Source: an uncultured Collinsella sp. | GTDB lineage: Bacteria; Actinomycetota; Coriobacteriia; Coriobacteriales; Coriobacteriaceae | NCBI GenBank assembly: GCA_944321445.1 | Contig: CALULJ010000004.1 | Coordinates: 28,314-92,313 of the forward strand | Length of the DNA: 64,000 bases | Direction of reading: 5' to 3' | Part shown: positions 37,566 through 47,354 of the stretch, one piece after another | Layout of the letters: every line of letters starts with the position of its first letter | How positions within the stretch are numbered: position 1 is the first letter of the stretch | Notes under the pieces: model-generated | What the model saw: only the letters and a program-made list of their open reading frames with translations | What the model was told of the DNA's origin: nothing | Databases searched by the model: none | Made by a program: the position numbers and the translations under genes

Positions 37566-39203
37566 TTAGTACATGCCGCCGCCCTGAGCGTTGGCGGTAG
37601 CGGCCGCGATGGCATCCTCAAGCTGCGTGTTCTTGGGGACGTCGGTCACGGTGGCCTCGGTGATGAGGATCAGCGAGGCAACGGAGGCGGCGTTCTGCAG
37701 GGTGGTGCGGGTGACCTTGACCGGGTCGAGCACGCCCATGGCGATCATGTTGCCCCACTCGCCGGTGGCGGAGTTGAGGCCCTCGCCCGCAGGCAGAGCG
37801 GCGACCTTGTCGACCACGACAGCGCCCTCGTAGCCAGCGTTCTTGGCGATGGTAGCGACAGGCGCGGTCAGGGCCTTCTTGATGATGTCGATACCGATCT
37901 GCTCCTCGGGATCAGAGATCTCGATGCTGTCGAGCGCGTGGATGGCGTCCATGAAGGCCACGCCGCCGCCGGCGACGATGCCCTCCTCAACAGCGGCGCG
38001 GGTCGCCTGCAGGGCGTCCTCGACGCGATGCTTGATCTCCTTGAGCTCGGTCTCGGTCGCAGCGCCGACCTTGATGACGGCGACGCCACCGGAGAGCTTG
38101 GCCAGGCGCTCCTGGAGCTTCTCGCGGTCGAAATCGGAGTCGGTGTGCTCCAGCTCGCCCTTGATCTGGGCAACGCGGTTCTCGATGGCCTCCTTGGAGC
38201 CAGCGCCACCGACGATGGTGGTGTTGTCCTTGGAGACGGTCACGCTCTTGGCGGTACCGAGCATGTCGGCGGTGATGTCGGCGATCTTGATGCCCAGCTC
38301 GTCGAGCGCGGCCTGGCCGCCGGTGAGGACGGCGATATCCTCGAGCATGCGCTTGCGGCGGTCACCGTAGCCGGGGGCCTTCACAGCGCAGACGTTGAGG
38401 GCGCCGCGGATCTTGTTGAGCACGAGGGTCGGCAGGGCCTCGCCGTCGATGTCCTCGGCGATGATGAGCAGGCTCTTGCCGGCGCGGGACACGGCCTCGA
38501 GCACGGGCATGATGTCCTGAACGTTGGAGACCTTCTGGTCGGTGATGAGGATGTAGGGATCCTTGAGGGTGGCCTCCATGCGATCGTTGTCGGTCACGAA
38601 GTACGCGGAGACGTAACCCTTGTCGAACTGCATGCCCTCGACGGTGTCGATGGTGATGTCGAAGGTCTGGCCGTCCTCGACGGTGATGACGCCGTCCTTG
38701 CCCACGACGTCCATGGCGTCGGAGATCTTGGCGCCGACCTCGGGGTCGCCAGCGGAGATGGTGCCGACGGAAGCGATCTGCTCCTTGGTCTCGACCGGCT
38801 GGGCCTGCTGCTTCATCTCGGCAACGGCGGCGTTGACGGCCTTGTCGATACCGCGGCGGATGGCCAGCGGGTTGGCGCCGGCGGCCACGTTGCGCAGACC
38901 GTCGTTGACGATGGCCTGGGCAAGCAGGGTCGCGGTGGTGGTGCCGTCACCCACGGTGTCGTTGGTCTTGGTGGCGACCTCCTTCACCAGCTGGGCGCCC
39001 ATGTTCTCGATATTGTCCTCGAGCTCGATCTCCTTGGCGACGGAAACGCCGTCGTTGGTGATGGTGGGGGCGCCGTAGGAGCGCTGCAGGGCAACGTAGC
39101 GACCCTTGGGGCCCATGGTGACGGTGACGGCGTCGGCCAGCGTGTTGACACCCTTGGCGAGCTTGGCGCGCGCGGTGGTGTCGAAGGTAATGTTCTTAGC
39201 CAT
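37566..39203 (-). CDS. groEL: Chaperonin GroEL
   Basis: A 545-residue 60-kDa chaperonin subunit, full length. It begins [20 protein letters not shown]. The ATP-binding segment [16 protein letters not shown] and the signature [18 protein letters not shown] are intact. The C-terminus ends NAQGGGMY, not the long GGM repeat of proteobacteria. GGAGGA lies eight bases before ATG 39203. It is second in the groES-groEL operon. Confidence 0.99.
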   Translation of the reverse strand: MAKNITFDTTARAKLAKGVNTLADAVTVTMGPKGRYVALQRSYGAPTITNDGVSVAKEIELEDNIENMGAQLVKEVATKTNDTVGDGTTTATLLAQAIVNDGLRNVAAGANPLAIRRGIDKAVNAAVAEMKQQAQPVETKEQIASVGTISAGDPEVGAKISDAMDVVGKDGVITVEDGQTFDITIDTVEGMQFDKGYVSAYFVTDNDRMEATLKDPYILITDQKVSNVQDIMPVLEAVSRAGKSLLIIAEDIDGEALPTLVLNKIRGALNVCAVKAPGYGDRRKRMLEDIAVLTGGQAALDELGIKIADITADMLGTAKSVTVSKDNTTIVGGAGSKEAIENRVAQIKGELEHTDSDFDREKLQERLAKLSGGVAVIKVGAATETELKEIKHRVEDALQATRAAVEEGIVAGGGVAFMDAIHALDSIEISDPEEQIGIDIIKKALTAPVATIAKNAGYEGAVVVDKVAALPAGEGLNSATGEWGNMIAMGVLDPVKVTRTTLQNAASVASLILITEATVTDVPKNTQLEDAIAAATANAQGGGMY

Positions 39204-39257
39204 GTGAAATTCCTCCACAGAACGATTGAAATGCGAAACCTAGGTGCTGCGATTGAG

Positions 39258-39545
39258 CTACTCGACGATGGCGTAGATGTCGTCGGCGCGCATGAGGAGG
39301 TAGTCCTCGCCGTCGACCTTGATCTCGTTGCCGCCGAACTTGCCGTAGATAACGTGGTCGCCGACCTTCACGTCGATGGGCATGCGCTCGCCCTTGTCGT
39401 TGAGCTTGCCCTCGCCCACGGCGACGACCTCGCCGCGCTGCGGCTTCTCCTGGGCGTTGCTCGCGATGTACAGACCAGAGGCGGTCTTCTGCTCAGCTGC
39501 ATCCGGCTTGATAAGAACGCGGTCTCCAAGCGGCTTCAGGCTCAT
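39258..39545 (-). CDS. groES: Co-chaperonin GroES
   Basis: A 95-residue lid subunit of the GroEL chaperonin. MSLKPLGDRVLIKPDAAE at the start and VGDHVIYGKFGGNEIKVDGE near the end are standard. GGAGG lies ahead of the ATG at 39545. I looked for a CIRCE element (TTAGCACTC-N9-GAGTGCTAA) upstream and did not see one, so HrcA control is not evident. Confidence 0.98.
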   Translation of the reverse strand: MSLKPLGDRVLIKPDAAEQKTASGLYIASNAQEKPQRGEVVAVGEGKLNDKGERMPIDVKVGDHVIYGKFGGNEIKVDGEDYLLMRADDIYAIVE

Positions 39546-39617
39546 GCTTGATTCCTCCTTTGTGTGCCGGCAAGCAAATTCCCTGCTCGCACCGGCCTTG
39601 CCTTACGTACGCCAAGA

Positions 39618-39646
39618 ATAATACCCAGCAATCCCGACTTATACAA
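39618..39646 (-). promoter_or_regulatory. Candidate groES-groEL promoter
   Basis: On the minus strand TTGTAT (39646-39641) and TATTAT (39623-39618) are separated by 17 bases, about 75 bases before the groES start. Confidence 0.5.
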
Positions 39647-39815
39647 CGCGAAGTCAAAAAATCTTATTAATCGGCACTTAGATTTCTTCAGTGCCCCTTG
39701 GCCATACGTGAAATAGGGACAGAGGTTTTTCACATCGCAGCGTCGACACGGGTGAAAGGACCTCAGGAGCGTTTTGGCATCTATACTTGTGGGAACCGAC
39801 CAAGGAGGTTCCGCC

Positions 39816-41030
39816 ATGGCAACCGAGGGCACCACCGCAACCATCCAACAGCTCGCCGCCGCGTACGAGCCCTACATCATCGAGCGGCGCCGGCACTTCC
39901 ACAAGCACCCCGAGCTCAGCCTGCAGGAGTTCCAAACCACCGAGGACATCGCGCGCGAGCTCGACGCCATGGGCATCCCCTACGAGCGGCCGCTCGAGAC
40001 CGGCCTCATCGCGACTCTGCGCGGAACCGCCCCGGACGCCTATGACGCAAATGGCACGCCACGCCGTCGGATCTTGCTGCGTGCCGACATCGACGCCCTG
40101 CCGGTCACCGAGCGCACGGACGAGGAGTTCGCGAGCGTGAACGAGGGCGTCATGCACGCCTGCGGCCACGACTGCCACATCGCCATGATGCTCGGCACGC
40201 TCCGGATCCTGCACGACCTGACCGATGCCCTCCACGGCGAGGTCCGCATCGTGTTCCAGCCCTCCGAGGAAAACGGCAGCGGGGCCAAGATGATGGTGGC
40301 CGCGGGCGCGTGCGAAGGGGTCGACGGGGCCTTTGCCATGCATATATGGAGCGAGGTCGACGCCGGCACCGTCAGCTGCGAGCCGGGCCCGCGGATGGCC
40401 AACACCGACTGGTTCCGCATCGACATCGAGGGCACGTCATGCCACGGCGCCATGCCGCAGCGCGGCGCGGACGCCATCATCGCCGCGGCAGAGATCGTGA
40501 ACAACCTGCAGACCATCGTCTCCCGCGACCTCTCCCCCTACGAGCCCGCCGTGGTCACCGTGGGCGAGCTGCACGGCGGCACCGCGCGCAACGTGATCGC
40601 GGGCTCCGCCTACCTCACGGGCACGGTGCGCACCTACAGCGACAGCGTGCACGACATCATGCCCACCCTCATCGAGCGCATCTGCACCCACACGGCCATG
40701 GCGCTCGGCGCCGAGGCTAAGCTCACGGACTACACGATCGCCAACTACAAGGTGGAAAACGACGCCGCGGCCAGCGCCCGCTGCCGCCGCGCCGTCGAGG
40801 AGGTGCTGGGCACCGAGGGCATCGGCAGCTATCGCGGCACGCTTTCGGGCGAGGATTTCTCGGAGTATCTGCACGAGGTCCCCGGCGTGCTGGCCTTCGT
40901 GGGCTGCCGCAACCCCGCCATCGGGGCCACGTGGGCGCAGCATTCCTGCTACTACAAGGTGGACGAATCGGTGCTCGCGCGCGGCAGCATGGTCGCCGCG
41001 CAGTACACCATCGACTTTTTGGCGGAATAG
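39816..41030 (+). CDS. M20 family amidohydrolase (hippurate hydrolase-like)
   Basis: A 404-residue zinc-dependent aminoacyl or N-acyl amino acid hydrolase. RRRHFHKHPELSLQEFQTT at the N-terminus, VMHACGHDCHIAMML with metal ligands near residue 110, the VFQPSEENGSGAK motif and the dimerisation lid (residues 190-300) are present. ATG 39816 has GGAGG eight bases upstream. TATACT at 39782-39787 is a likely -10 box. The substrate is not known from sequence. Confidence 0.92.
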   Translation: MATEGTTATIQQLAAAYEPYIIERRRHFHKHPELSLQEFQTTEDIARELDAMGIPYERPLETGLIATLRGTAPDAYDANGTPRRRILLRADIDALPVTERTDEEFASVNEGVMHACGHDCHIAMMLGTLRILHDLTDALHGEVRIVFQPSEENGSGAKMMVAAGACEGVDGAFAMHIWSEVDAGTVSCEPGPRMANTDWFRIDIEGTSCHGAMPQRGADAIIAAAEIVNNLQTIVSRDLSPYEPAVVTVGELHGGTARNVIAGSAYLTGTVRTYSDSVHDIMPTLIERICTHTAMALGAEAKLTDYTIANYKVENDAAASARCRRAVEEVLGTEGIGSYRGTLSGEDFSEYLHEVPGVLAFVGCRNPAIGATWAQHSCYYKVDESVLARGSMVAAQYTIDFLAE

Positions 41031-41198
41031 CTCAGCCGAGGGCACGCGTTTACGTGGCAGGCAGCTGTGCGTCCGGGTGCCCCGAACGCGGGCATTTTTG
41101 GCGAAACAATCTATCCACGCAGGTGATTCGCCCGCATTGGCCGTTTGCCATATAATTTGGTGCAATCAAACACCCCGTATTCGAGAAGGGTCGGGCCC

Positions 41199-42158
41199 AT
41201 GAAGCGGGAGACGCCGAGCGCAGTCATGTTTGATGACCTCCGCCGATTCGGCGGGATCACGAATCGGGACGCTGCATGGCTGCTGCTCAACTCAAAACCT
41301 ACCAACGAGGGCAAGTCGCTGCGCGACCGCGTCGACAGCCGCACGTTCCTTTCGCGCACGATCGTCCACAGCGAGCCGGGCGCTATCCACCCCGAACAGT
41401 TCCGCGCCTTCGACGTGAGCACCCAAAACATCATCGCCCGGATGGCGGCGAACCGCAGCGGCTCCGCAGACGTCCGCGCCGACATCGCCTGCCACTACCG
41501 CACCGAGGCCGCCCAGGCGATGGCCGACGCGTTGCGCGCCTGGGACCTCGACGATCGGCTGTACCTGAACGCCGTCGCGTTCATCGCCGCCACCGACCTG
41601 CCGGAAGGCGACCGCGCCGTCCTGTACCTCATGCTGTTCATCGTCGTCGGGTGCTTGGGCGATCCCCAGCAGGCGGTCGCCTACACCGAGCACTTCGCCA
41701 ACGGGAAGATGGGCTACGGCATGCGCACGCCCGATACCGTCATCGGCGAGCGCGCCTCGGCACCCGCCCCGTCCGCCGAGGCGGTGCGGCTGGGGCTCAT
41801 CCGCCTCGTCGACCAGGCGACCAAGCCGCCGGTGCACCTGCTGGACGCGACGGAGGAGGGCACGGTCATCGGCTCGTTCGCCGCTGGGGACAACACCATC
41901 TCCGACGTCGACCTCGATGTCTCGCGCCGGCACCTGCGCATATGGAGCGATGGGAGCGGCCGCTGGTTCGCACAGGGCCTCGATTCCACCAACGGCACCA
42001 CGCTTATCTCCGGCGCCGACCGTACCGAGCGCTTCGTCGAGCGGCCCCGTTCCCTGCGCGAGGAGGGGCCCGGCGACCCGCCCGTCGAGCTGCACCCCGG
42101 CGACATGCTGAGACTCGGCGCCAACACGACGTTCCTTGCCGTCCGCGTTACAGCATAG
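41199..42158 (+). CDS. FHA-domain protein
   Basis: A 319-residue protein. The first 180 residues are helical and of unknown function (FDDLRRFGGITNRDAAWLLL). The C-terminal 100 residues form a forkhead-associated domain that binds phosphothreonine (IGSFAAGDNTISDVDLDVSR, then HLRIWSDGSGRW and QGLDSTNGTTL). It lies 39 bases before a Ser/Thr kinase, so it is a probable target or adaptor of that kinase. TATAAT at 41151-41156 is a candidate -10 box. The in-frame ATG at 41145 overlaps it, so I start at 41199. Confidence 0.85.
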   Translation: MKRETPSAVMFDDLRRFGGITNRDAAWLLLNSKPTNEGKSLRDRVDSRTFLSRTIVHSEPGAIHPEQFRAFDVSTQNIIARMAANRSGSADVRADIACHYRTEAAQAMADALRAWDLDDRLYLNAVAFIAATDLPEGDRAVLYLMLFIVVGCLGDPQQAVAYTEHFANGKMGYGMRTPDTVIGERASAPAPSAEAVRLGLIRLVDQATKPPVHLLDATEEGTVIGSFAAGDNTISDVDLDVSRRHLRIWSDGSGRWFAQGLDSTNGTTLISGADRTERFVERPRSLREEGPGDPPVELHPGDMLRLGANTTFLAVRVTA

Positions 42159-42197
42159 AAGCATCTCCATCCGCCCCTCCGACCGCTGAGGCCCGCC

Positions 42198-44282
42198 ATG
42201 TCAGACACCGAAAACCCCGCCAGCGACATCTCATCGTGCGACGTCATCGAGCTCGATTGGTTCGATACGGCCTTCGCCCTCGAGCCCGCCCAGGAAGACG
42301 AGGCGAAGCGCCGCTTCATGACCCTGCTCGCCGAAAGCGGCCCCGCGCAGGGCAACATCGGCTGCGTGCGCCGCGTGCGCAACGCCTTCGGAGAGACGTT
42401 CGCCCTGAAATACCCCGACCTCGCGAGCGTCGCCGGCTCTGCGGACGTCGTGCGCAACGCGCGCGTCGCATCGTTTTTCGAGGAGTACCGCAACCAGCTG
42501 GCCGTGGCGCAACTTCACGGATTTCCCCATGTATACGGCTACGGCTCCATGAAGGGAACGCCGGCCATCGCCATGGAGTGGGTCTGCGGCTCCACGCTCG
42601 CGGCCGTGACCCCGCAGCGTCCCCCCGAAGGGGACGGCGTGGCGGGTGCGACCGTCTGCGCGCTGGGCATCGCTATCGCCGAGGTGCTGGAGGGCGCGGT
42701 GCACCTCGACCACCCCTTCGTCCACCGCGACCTCTCGCCCGCGAACATCATGGTGCGCACGGACCGCCACGATCTCGCCCGGCAGGTGGATCGCGGCGCA
42801 TTCGACGTGTGCCTCATCGACATGGGAAGCTCGACCCGCGCGGTACAGGACGCCTCGTTCACCATGCTTTCGGACATCTGGCGCAACGGCACGCCCGAGT
42901 ACGCGGCGCCGGAGATGCTCACGCGCGACGTGCCGGGCGTGGGACTGTTGCGCCAGTCGCCCTCCATCGACATCTACGCGCTGTGCTCGGTGCTCTACGA
43001 GCTGTACGCCGGGCACACGCCGTTTAGGATCTCCGAGGCGGCTGTGCCCTCCTACTACCTGCACAAGATGAAATCCGACCCGCTGCCGCTCGCGCCGCGC
43101 GAAGCCGCAGACGAGCGTCTGGTGGCAGCCATCCTCTCTGGCATCCGCGCCGATCAAGCCGAGCGTCCGAGCGCCCACGAGCTGCTGAAGCTTTTGCGGC
43201 ACGCCTACGACGAGAACGTCTGCATGCCGGGGACCGCGCCCACCGACACGCCGAGCCCGACCTATGTCGATGAGGGTGCGCACCTGGCCATCGACTGGCA
43301 GGAGGTTCACCGGAAGGAAGCCGAGCAGCGCCATGCGCTCAAGCGCGCCCGGACCCGGCGCGCGGTCCTTGCGGGCGCGGGCGCCGCGGCAGTCGGCCTG
43401 GTAGCCGCCGGCATCGCCACCAGGGGATTCGGCATCGTCGACCGCATGAGGGGCATCAAGGGCTCATTTGCCGAATACAGCTGGGAGGAGCTCATCGACC
43501 TGGCGGGCCGCATCGCCGCCGCATCGGACGACGAGGCGGCGCGCATCGCGACCGAGCATCGCCTGCTCAACGCCGACGGAACCGTATGCCGCGCGCTCAA
43601 GCGCTTCGAGCTTGCCGACGGGACGCCGGCGACGGCGCAGCTGCTCGGCCTGCGCGCCGACGAGCGCGCCGACGGCACGGGCGTCAGCGGCCTGACGCTG
43701 CTGCTCAACACCCCGCTCGCCGCCCGCGCGATGCACCCCGACGCCATGGTTCAGGCGGCTTGGGAGGCATCGGAGGCGCGCGCCTGGCTGGACGGCGACG
43801 CCCGGGAGCTCCTCCCCCGTGAGCTTGCCGACGCGCTCGTGCCCGTGCGCAAGATGACGAACAACGCGGGCGCGGCCACCGACGCCTCCTGCGTGACCGC
43901 GACGGAGGATACGCTGTGGCTCCCCTCCTACGCCGAGATTGTGGGAAAGCGCGAGCTCTCCTCGTTCAATTCCGGATACGAGTACATCGGCGCCGTGATG
44001 AACGAGGAGGGCCTGCAATACCAGGCATTTCTGGAGATGAATCTGTCGTTTAACCAGGCGAACGAACCGCTGCGGCGCACGCGCGACGGCGATCCGTGCT
44101 TCTGGTGGCTGCGCAGCCCGAGCCCGGACGTATCGCTCGAGCGGGGCGAGACGTTCTTCAACCGCGTGGGGCCCAACGGCGACCCGTTCCACTACGCCTG
44201 CGAGCCCACACTCGAGCAGACGACCGACGAGGATACCGGCGACACCTACGTGAACACCCTCATGCCGGGCTTCTGCCTCTAA
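42198..44282 (+). CDS. Membrane Ser/Thr protein kinase with extracytoplasmic DUF6273-like domain
   Basis: A 694-residue protein. The kinase domain occupies about residues 15-330: catalytic loop HRDLSPANIMV near residue 177, metal-binding IDMGSS in place of DFG, and the P+1 region GTPEYAAPEML. One transmembrane helix follows (RAVLAGAGAAAVGLVAAGI, about 393-412). The C-terminal 270 residues lie outside the membrane and look like DUF6273 (LWLPSYAEI, then FWWLRSP near the end). The glycine-rich loop is weak. It is probably co-transcribed with the FHA gene. The signal sensed is unknown. Confidence 0.85.
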   Translation: MSDTENPASDISSCDVIELDWFDTAFALEPAQEDEAKRRFMTLLAESGPAQGNIGCVRRVRNAFGETFALKYPDLASVAGSADVVRNARVASFFEEYRNQLAVAQLHGFPHVYGYGSMKGTPAIAMEWVCGSTLAAVTPQRPPEGDGVAGATVCALGIAIAEVLEGAVHLDHPFVHRDLSPANIMVRTDRHDLARQVDRGAFDVCLIDMGSSTRAVQDASFTMLSDIWRNGTPEYAAPEMLTRDVPGVGLLRQSPSIDIYALCSVLYELYAGHTPFRISEAAVPSYYLHKMKSDPLPLAPREAADERLVAAILSGIRADQAERPSAHELLKLLRHAYDENVCMPGTAPTDTPSPTYVDEGAHLAIDWQEVHRKEAEQRHALKRARTRRAVLAGAGAAAVGLVAAGIATRGFGIVDRMRGIKGSFAEYSWEELIDLAGRIAAASDDEAARIATEHRLLNADGTVCRALKRFELADGTPATAQLLGLRADERADGTGVSGLTLLLNTPLAARAMHPDAMVQAAWEASEARAWLDGDARELLPRELADALVPVRKMTNNAGAATDASCVTATEDTLWLPSYAEIVGKRELSSFNSGYEYIGAVMNEEGLQYQAFLEMNLSFNQANEPLRRTRDGDPCFWWLRSPSPDVSLERGETFFNRVGPNGDPFHYACEPTLEQTTDEDTGDTYVNTLMPGFCL

Positions 44283-44371
44283 TGTCCCCATTGGGGACGG
44301 GGGTGCCAGGGGACATTTTGTCCCCTCCTGGGACGGGTCTGCCGTGTCGTGTCCTCCCGCGAGGCTCCCTG

Positions 44372-44510
44372 TGCAAAAAGTCGGGACTTTGGGCGGATTT
44401 TTCGTCCCGGATCCAGACAAGCGGCTCTCTGACCTCGCGTTTCCGCAGGCAGAAAGGACGCCGATACGGACCCGGCCCCAAAAATCCGCCCAAAGTCCCG
44501 ACTTTTTGCA
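44372..44510. repeat. 139-bp inverted-repeat element, copy A
   Basis: Perfect 31-bp arms (44372-44402 and 44480-44510; TGCAAAAAGTCGGGAC at the outer end) enclose a 77-base interior. Copy B at 47109-47247 has the same length and a closely similar interior. The arm bases that differ are changed on both sides so pairing is kept. It lies between the convergent kinase and DUF2752 genes. Confidence 0.75.
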
Positions 44511-44524
44511 TTGACCTTCGAACC

Positions 44525-44555
44525 GACGCACTTCTCCCCAGGGGAGAAGTGCGTC
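44525..44555. repeat. 31-bp palindrome, copy A
   Basis: GACGCACTTCTCCCC and its complement flank a single A. The same palindrome occurs at 47317-47345 next to copy B of the 139-bp element. It abuts the stop codon of the DUF2752 gene and may act as a terminator. Confidence 0.7.
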
Positions 44556-44557
44556 CA

Positions 44558-45121
44558 TTATGCGAGCCAATCGGTCCAGACGGGAGGCTGCAGGTGGATG
44601 ACGTCTGCGGGAACTCCTGCCGGAGCAATGCCACCGAATAGCAGGCCGGCGTCCACAGGGTCCACTAAACGAATGACCCACAGCGCGATGAGCGCAACGA
44701 TGAGCGCGATAAGAATAGGGTTGTACAGCCGCAACACGAATGCGGCACGGGCCGCGCGGCGAGCCAGCGCAGCGTCGTCCAAATCCGCCTGTGCCCAAGC
44801 CACGATCTCACCGCACGCCTGCTGGACGCACACGAGCGCAATCGCGGCAGGCACAATCCAAAACAGCGGATGGTAGGCAAGCGCGGCGGCAAAGTCCAGC
44901 CGCAACACGGCGAGCCAGGCACGCGTCATGCCACACCCCGGGCACGGGATGCCGGTTACCGTCCGAAAGACGCATCCGATGTCGGTAAGGTAGAGGGCCA
45001 AGCCAGCCACGACCACATAGCCCACGAGCGACAGGGCGCTCTGCAGCACTCCGGGCACGCGCGGGGGCAAAGCGTCCCCGCCCTTCCCCCTCGGCGCTTC
45101 CTCGCGCGTCCTGCATTCCAC
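44558..45121 (-). CDS. DUF2752 membrane protein
   Basis: A 187-residue membrane protein with three or four hydrophobic segments. GIPCPGCGMTRAWLAVLRLD followed by YHPLFWIVPAA is the DUF2752 signature with its CxxC pair. Start is GTG at 45121. It is the last gene of a leftward run with two zinc-ribbon membrane proteins. Function unknown. Confidence 0.85.
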   Translation of the reverse strand: MECRTREEAPRGKGGDALPPRVPGVLQSALSLVGYVVVAGLALYLTDIGCVFRTVTGIPCPGCGMTRAWLAVLRLDFAAALAYHPLFWIVPAAIALVCVQQACGEIVAWAQADLDDAALARRAARAAFVLRLYNPILIALIVALIALWVIRLVDPVDAGLLFGGIAPAGVPADVIHLQPPVWTDWLA

Positions 45122-45133
45122 CGGCAGCGTTCC

Positions 45134-45733
45134 TTAGCGACCCAGGCGCGCGTTGTACGCGGTGGCCATGGCGTTCGTGTTCTTGATGATGATGTTCATG
45201 GCAACAAACGGTCCGATGCAGCACAGCAGCATGCCAACAACCTGCCACAGAATGATGGTGGTGCCGTTCTCTTGGAATAGCAGCCCGTAGCGCGGGGCGT
45301 TGCGCTGCAGGCGGTTGCCAATTTTGTACTCCCACCAGTATGAATAGAACCCGCAAGTGCACAGCGAGAGCACGATGAACACCAGCAGCCCGGGAGTCTC
45401 CTCGCCGTCTCCTTCGCACAGCGCGTTCATATCCTGCGCCAAACGGTAGACGAAGTACCAGTGATAGATTCCGCAGGTAACGAACGTCAACAATGCCCAC
45501 ATGAAAAGATTACGGTCCGCAGCGATGGGGGCACCGTATGCCGGAACAGGCGGCTGCCATGACGTCTGCTGCGAAGCCTGCGGAGCCGACGAGGCGGCAT
45601 AATACTGTTGCTGGGCTTGCTGGGTTTGCTGGGCTTGCTGGGTTTGCTGTTGGGCTGCCACTGTCGGCGAGCCGCACTGAGGGCAGAACGCCGCATTGTC
45701 GGGAATCCGGGTACCGCAGTGCGAACAGAACAT
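45134..45733 (-). CDS. Zinc-ribbon plus DUF4234 membrane protein
   Basis: A 199-residue protein. An N-terminal zinc ribbon (MFCSHCGTRIPDNAAFCPQC) is followed by a Gln-rich linker with repeated QQAQQTQQAQQ and then a DUF4234 domain with about four membrane segments (FVTCGIYHWYFVYRLAQDMN, LCTCGFYSYWWEYKIGN). DUF4234 proteins are common in gut Actinobacteria and Firmicutes. Their role is unknown. Confidence 0.85.
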   Translation of the reverse strand: MFCSHCGTRIPDNAAFCPQCGSPTVAAQQQTQQAQQTQQAQQQYYAASSAPQASQQTSWQPPVPAYGAPIAADRNLFMWALLTFVTCGIYHWYFVYRLAQDMNALCEGDGEETPGLLVFIVLSLCTCGFYSYWWEYKIGNRLQRNAPRYGLLFQENGTTIILWQVVGMLLCCIGPFVAMNIIIKNTNAMATAYNARLGR

Positions 45734-45789
45734 GGGTGACTCCTCACATTGAAAGAAAGAAACGGGAGAGGCGACGTGTGACGAGTGTC

Positions 45790-46974
45790 CTATCGGACAG
45801 TATCCGTTGACGGGCCCAGTCCAGCGCCCGAAAGCGTAAACGTGTAGTCCTCGTCCCCCTCATGCGTCCAATCGGAAGCGTGGCGCTGCGCCCAGTAGCC
45901 CACGGCGCGGTACTTGAGCACGCTCGCGAACGCCCCGGAGCAGCAACTCACGAACACGATTGCCGCCACGACCACCAGCAGCGGAACGAGCGAGATAAAC
46001 GTTCCCAACGAGTCGCCGTACAGGGTGTTTCGATACCAGGATGCGAAGATGCCTCCCGCGATGGCAAACAGAATGAGGTCGATTATCGCAACGACGACAC
46101 CCACGATGATTCCGGGCAGGATCGACGCACAGAACAGCGCGCCCATCTGCTGCCTGAACGGCTTCCACACCTTGCCCAGCGCGAAGGCGGACTCAACGCG
46201 GCCGGTCACCGCCAGATGCATCACAGCAGCATCCGAGAACATGGAAAGCAGGATGCTCAGCACGACCGTCACCAGCACGAGCACGAAGAACAATATGATT
46301 CCCAAGCCGAGCAGCGCGCCAAGCTGCGAGCTGTAATACGAGCCTTGATAGCCGGAGGCGATGAACAGTACGCCCGCACCGCCGCCGAAGATAACGACCA
46401 GATAGCCGATAAGAAGCGGGACGAACGCGAGCAAGCCGATGATGCTGCTGAGCGAGCCGCTAAAGAAGCCGAGCGAGAACAGGGAGGTTTTGAGAATCGA
46501 ACCGCCGCGATCGAATCCACGGCCGCGTGAAAGCTCGCGCCCCCATTCGATGGCATAGCCGTTGGCGCAAATGCCCGCTGCCGCCGACAGCAGCAAGCCG
46601 ATGGGGCACACCACCCACCCGATCACGGGCACGATGAGCGCGATGACCGACACCACGGCAATCACGCCGGGCAGAAACGCAATCTGCAGCACGCGCTGGA
46701 AGGCACCGGGAACCTTGGTGATGTCATCGAACGCCTGGGAAAGGCAGCCTTTTGTAGGAAAACCCGGGGCGCCGGCCTGCGGGAACCCGGCGCCATATGC
46801 CGCCTGCCCGTTCGTCGGAGCCTGCTGCGTCGCGCCCGCCGCCGTTTGCCCGGCAGCGACGCTGGCCTGCGAGGGCTCCTGCCCCAACCGCGCCATTTTC
46901 GCATTCGGCGCACCGCAAGCAGGGCAGAACTTGTCGCTCTCCTGCATCTGTGCTCCGCATTTGCTACAGAACAT
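45790..46974 (-). CDS. Zinc-ribbon plus DUF4013-like membrane protein
   Basis: A 394-residue protein starting with a zinc ribbon (MFCSKCGAQMQESDKFCPAC), then a disordered Ala/Gln/Pro linker (to about residue 75), then about six transmembrane segments. The pattern GYAIEWGRELSRGRG and the Gly-rich helices fit DUF4013. It shares its N-terminal module with the downstream gene, so the three genes look like a functional group at the membrane. No enzyme motif was seen. Confidence 0.78.
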   Translation of the reverse strand: MFCSKCGAQMQESDKFCPACGAPNAKMARLGQEPSQASVAAGQTAAGATQQAPTNGQAAYGAGFPQAGAPGFPTKGCLSQAFDDITKVPGAFQRVLQIAFLPGVIAVVSVIALIVPVIGWVVCPIGLLLSAAAGICANGYAIEWGRELSRGRGFDRGGSILKTSLFSLGFFSGSLSSIIGLLAFVPLLIGYLVVIFGGGAGVLFIASGYQGSYYSSQLGALLGLGIILFFVLVLVTVVLSILLSMFSDAAVMHLAVTGRVESAFALGKVWKPFRQQMGALFCASILPGIIVGVVVAIIDLILFAIAGGIFASWYRNTLYGDSLGTFISLVPLLVVVAAIVFVSCCSGAFASVLKYRAVGYWAQRHASDWTHEGDEDYTFTLSGAGLGPSTDTVR

Positions 46975-47108
46975 GGATCGTCCCCCTTACAAATCCATCT
47001 GGAAACCTTTCGTTATTGTAAGGGAAGCGCTCGAGCGAGGCGCGAGAAAGGACCCCCTCGTAACACGCGAGACACAGCGGGCAGGCGGCCTTGTCCTAAA
47101 GCCAGCAA

Positions 47109-47247
47109 TGCAAAAACCGGGGACTTTGGGCGGATTTTTCGCCCCGGGTCCAGACAGACGGCTCTTTGACCTCGCGTTTTCGCAGGCAGAAAAGACGCCG
47201 GTGCGGACCCGGCCACAAAAATCCGTCCAAAGTCCCCGGTTTTTGCA
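47109..47247. repeat. 139-bp inverted-repeat element, copy B
   Basis: Arms of 31 bp with one mismatch (47109-47139 and 47217-47247) around a 77-base interior close to that of copy A. The outer arm reads TGCAAAAACCGGGGAC where copy A reads TGCAAAAAGTCGGGAC, and the opposite arm changes to match. It fills much of the 380-base gap between the zinc-ribbon gene promoter side and metQ. Confidence 0.75.
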
Positions 47248-47316
47248 GCGGAGCACTTTGTGGGAGGACGCGGCGCGGCAGGCCTGTCCCAGGAGGGGAC
47301 AAAATGTGTCCCCTGA

Positions 47317-47345
47317 ACGCACTTCTCCCCAGGGGAGAAGTGCGT
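47317..47345. repeat. 29-bp palindrome, copy B
   Basis: ACGCACTTCTCCCC, a central A, and the complement. It is identical in core to 44525-44555 and lies 10 bases after the metQ stop, so a terminator role for the met operon is likely. Confidence 0.7.
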
Positions 47346-47354
47346 CGGTGGGTG

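Noticed and set aside
37491..39551. A 686-codon open frame on the plus strand across groEL and groES.
   Set aside because: It is the complement of groEL/groES codons in GC-rich DNA, with a Gly/Asp/Val-rich product and no ribosome site.
39546..39700. CIRCE element before groES.
   Set aside because: No TTAGCACTC-N9-GAGTGCTAA or close variant was found in the leader.
41276..43027. A 583-codon plus-strand frame overlapping the FHA and kinase genes.
   Set aside because: Arg/Pro/His-rich product in a shifted frame, crossing a real gene boundary.
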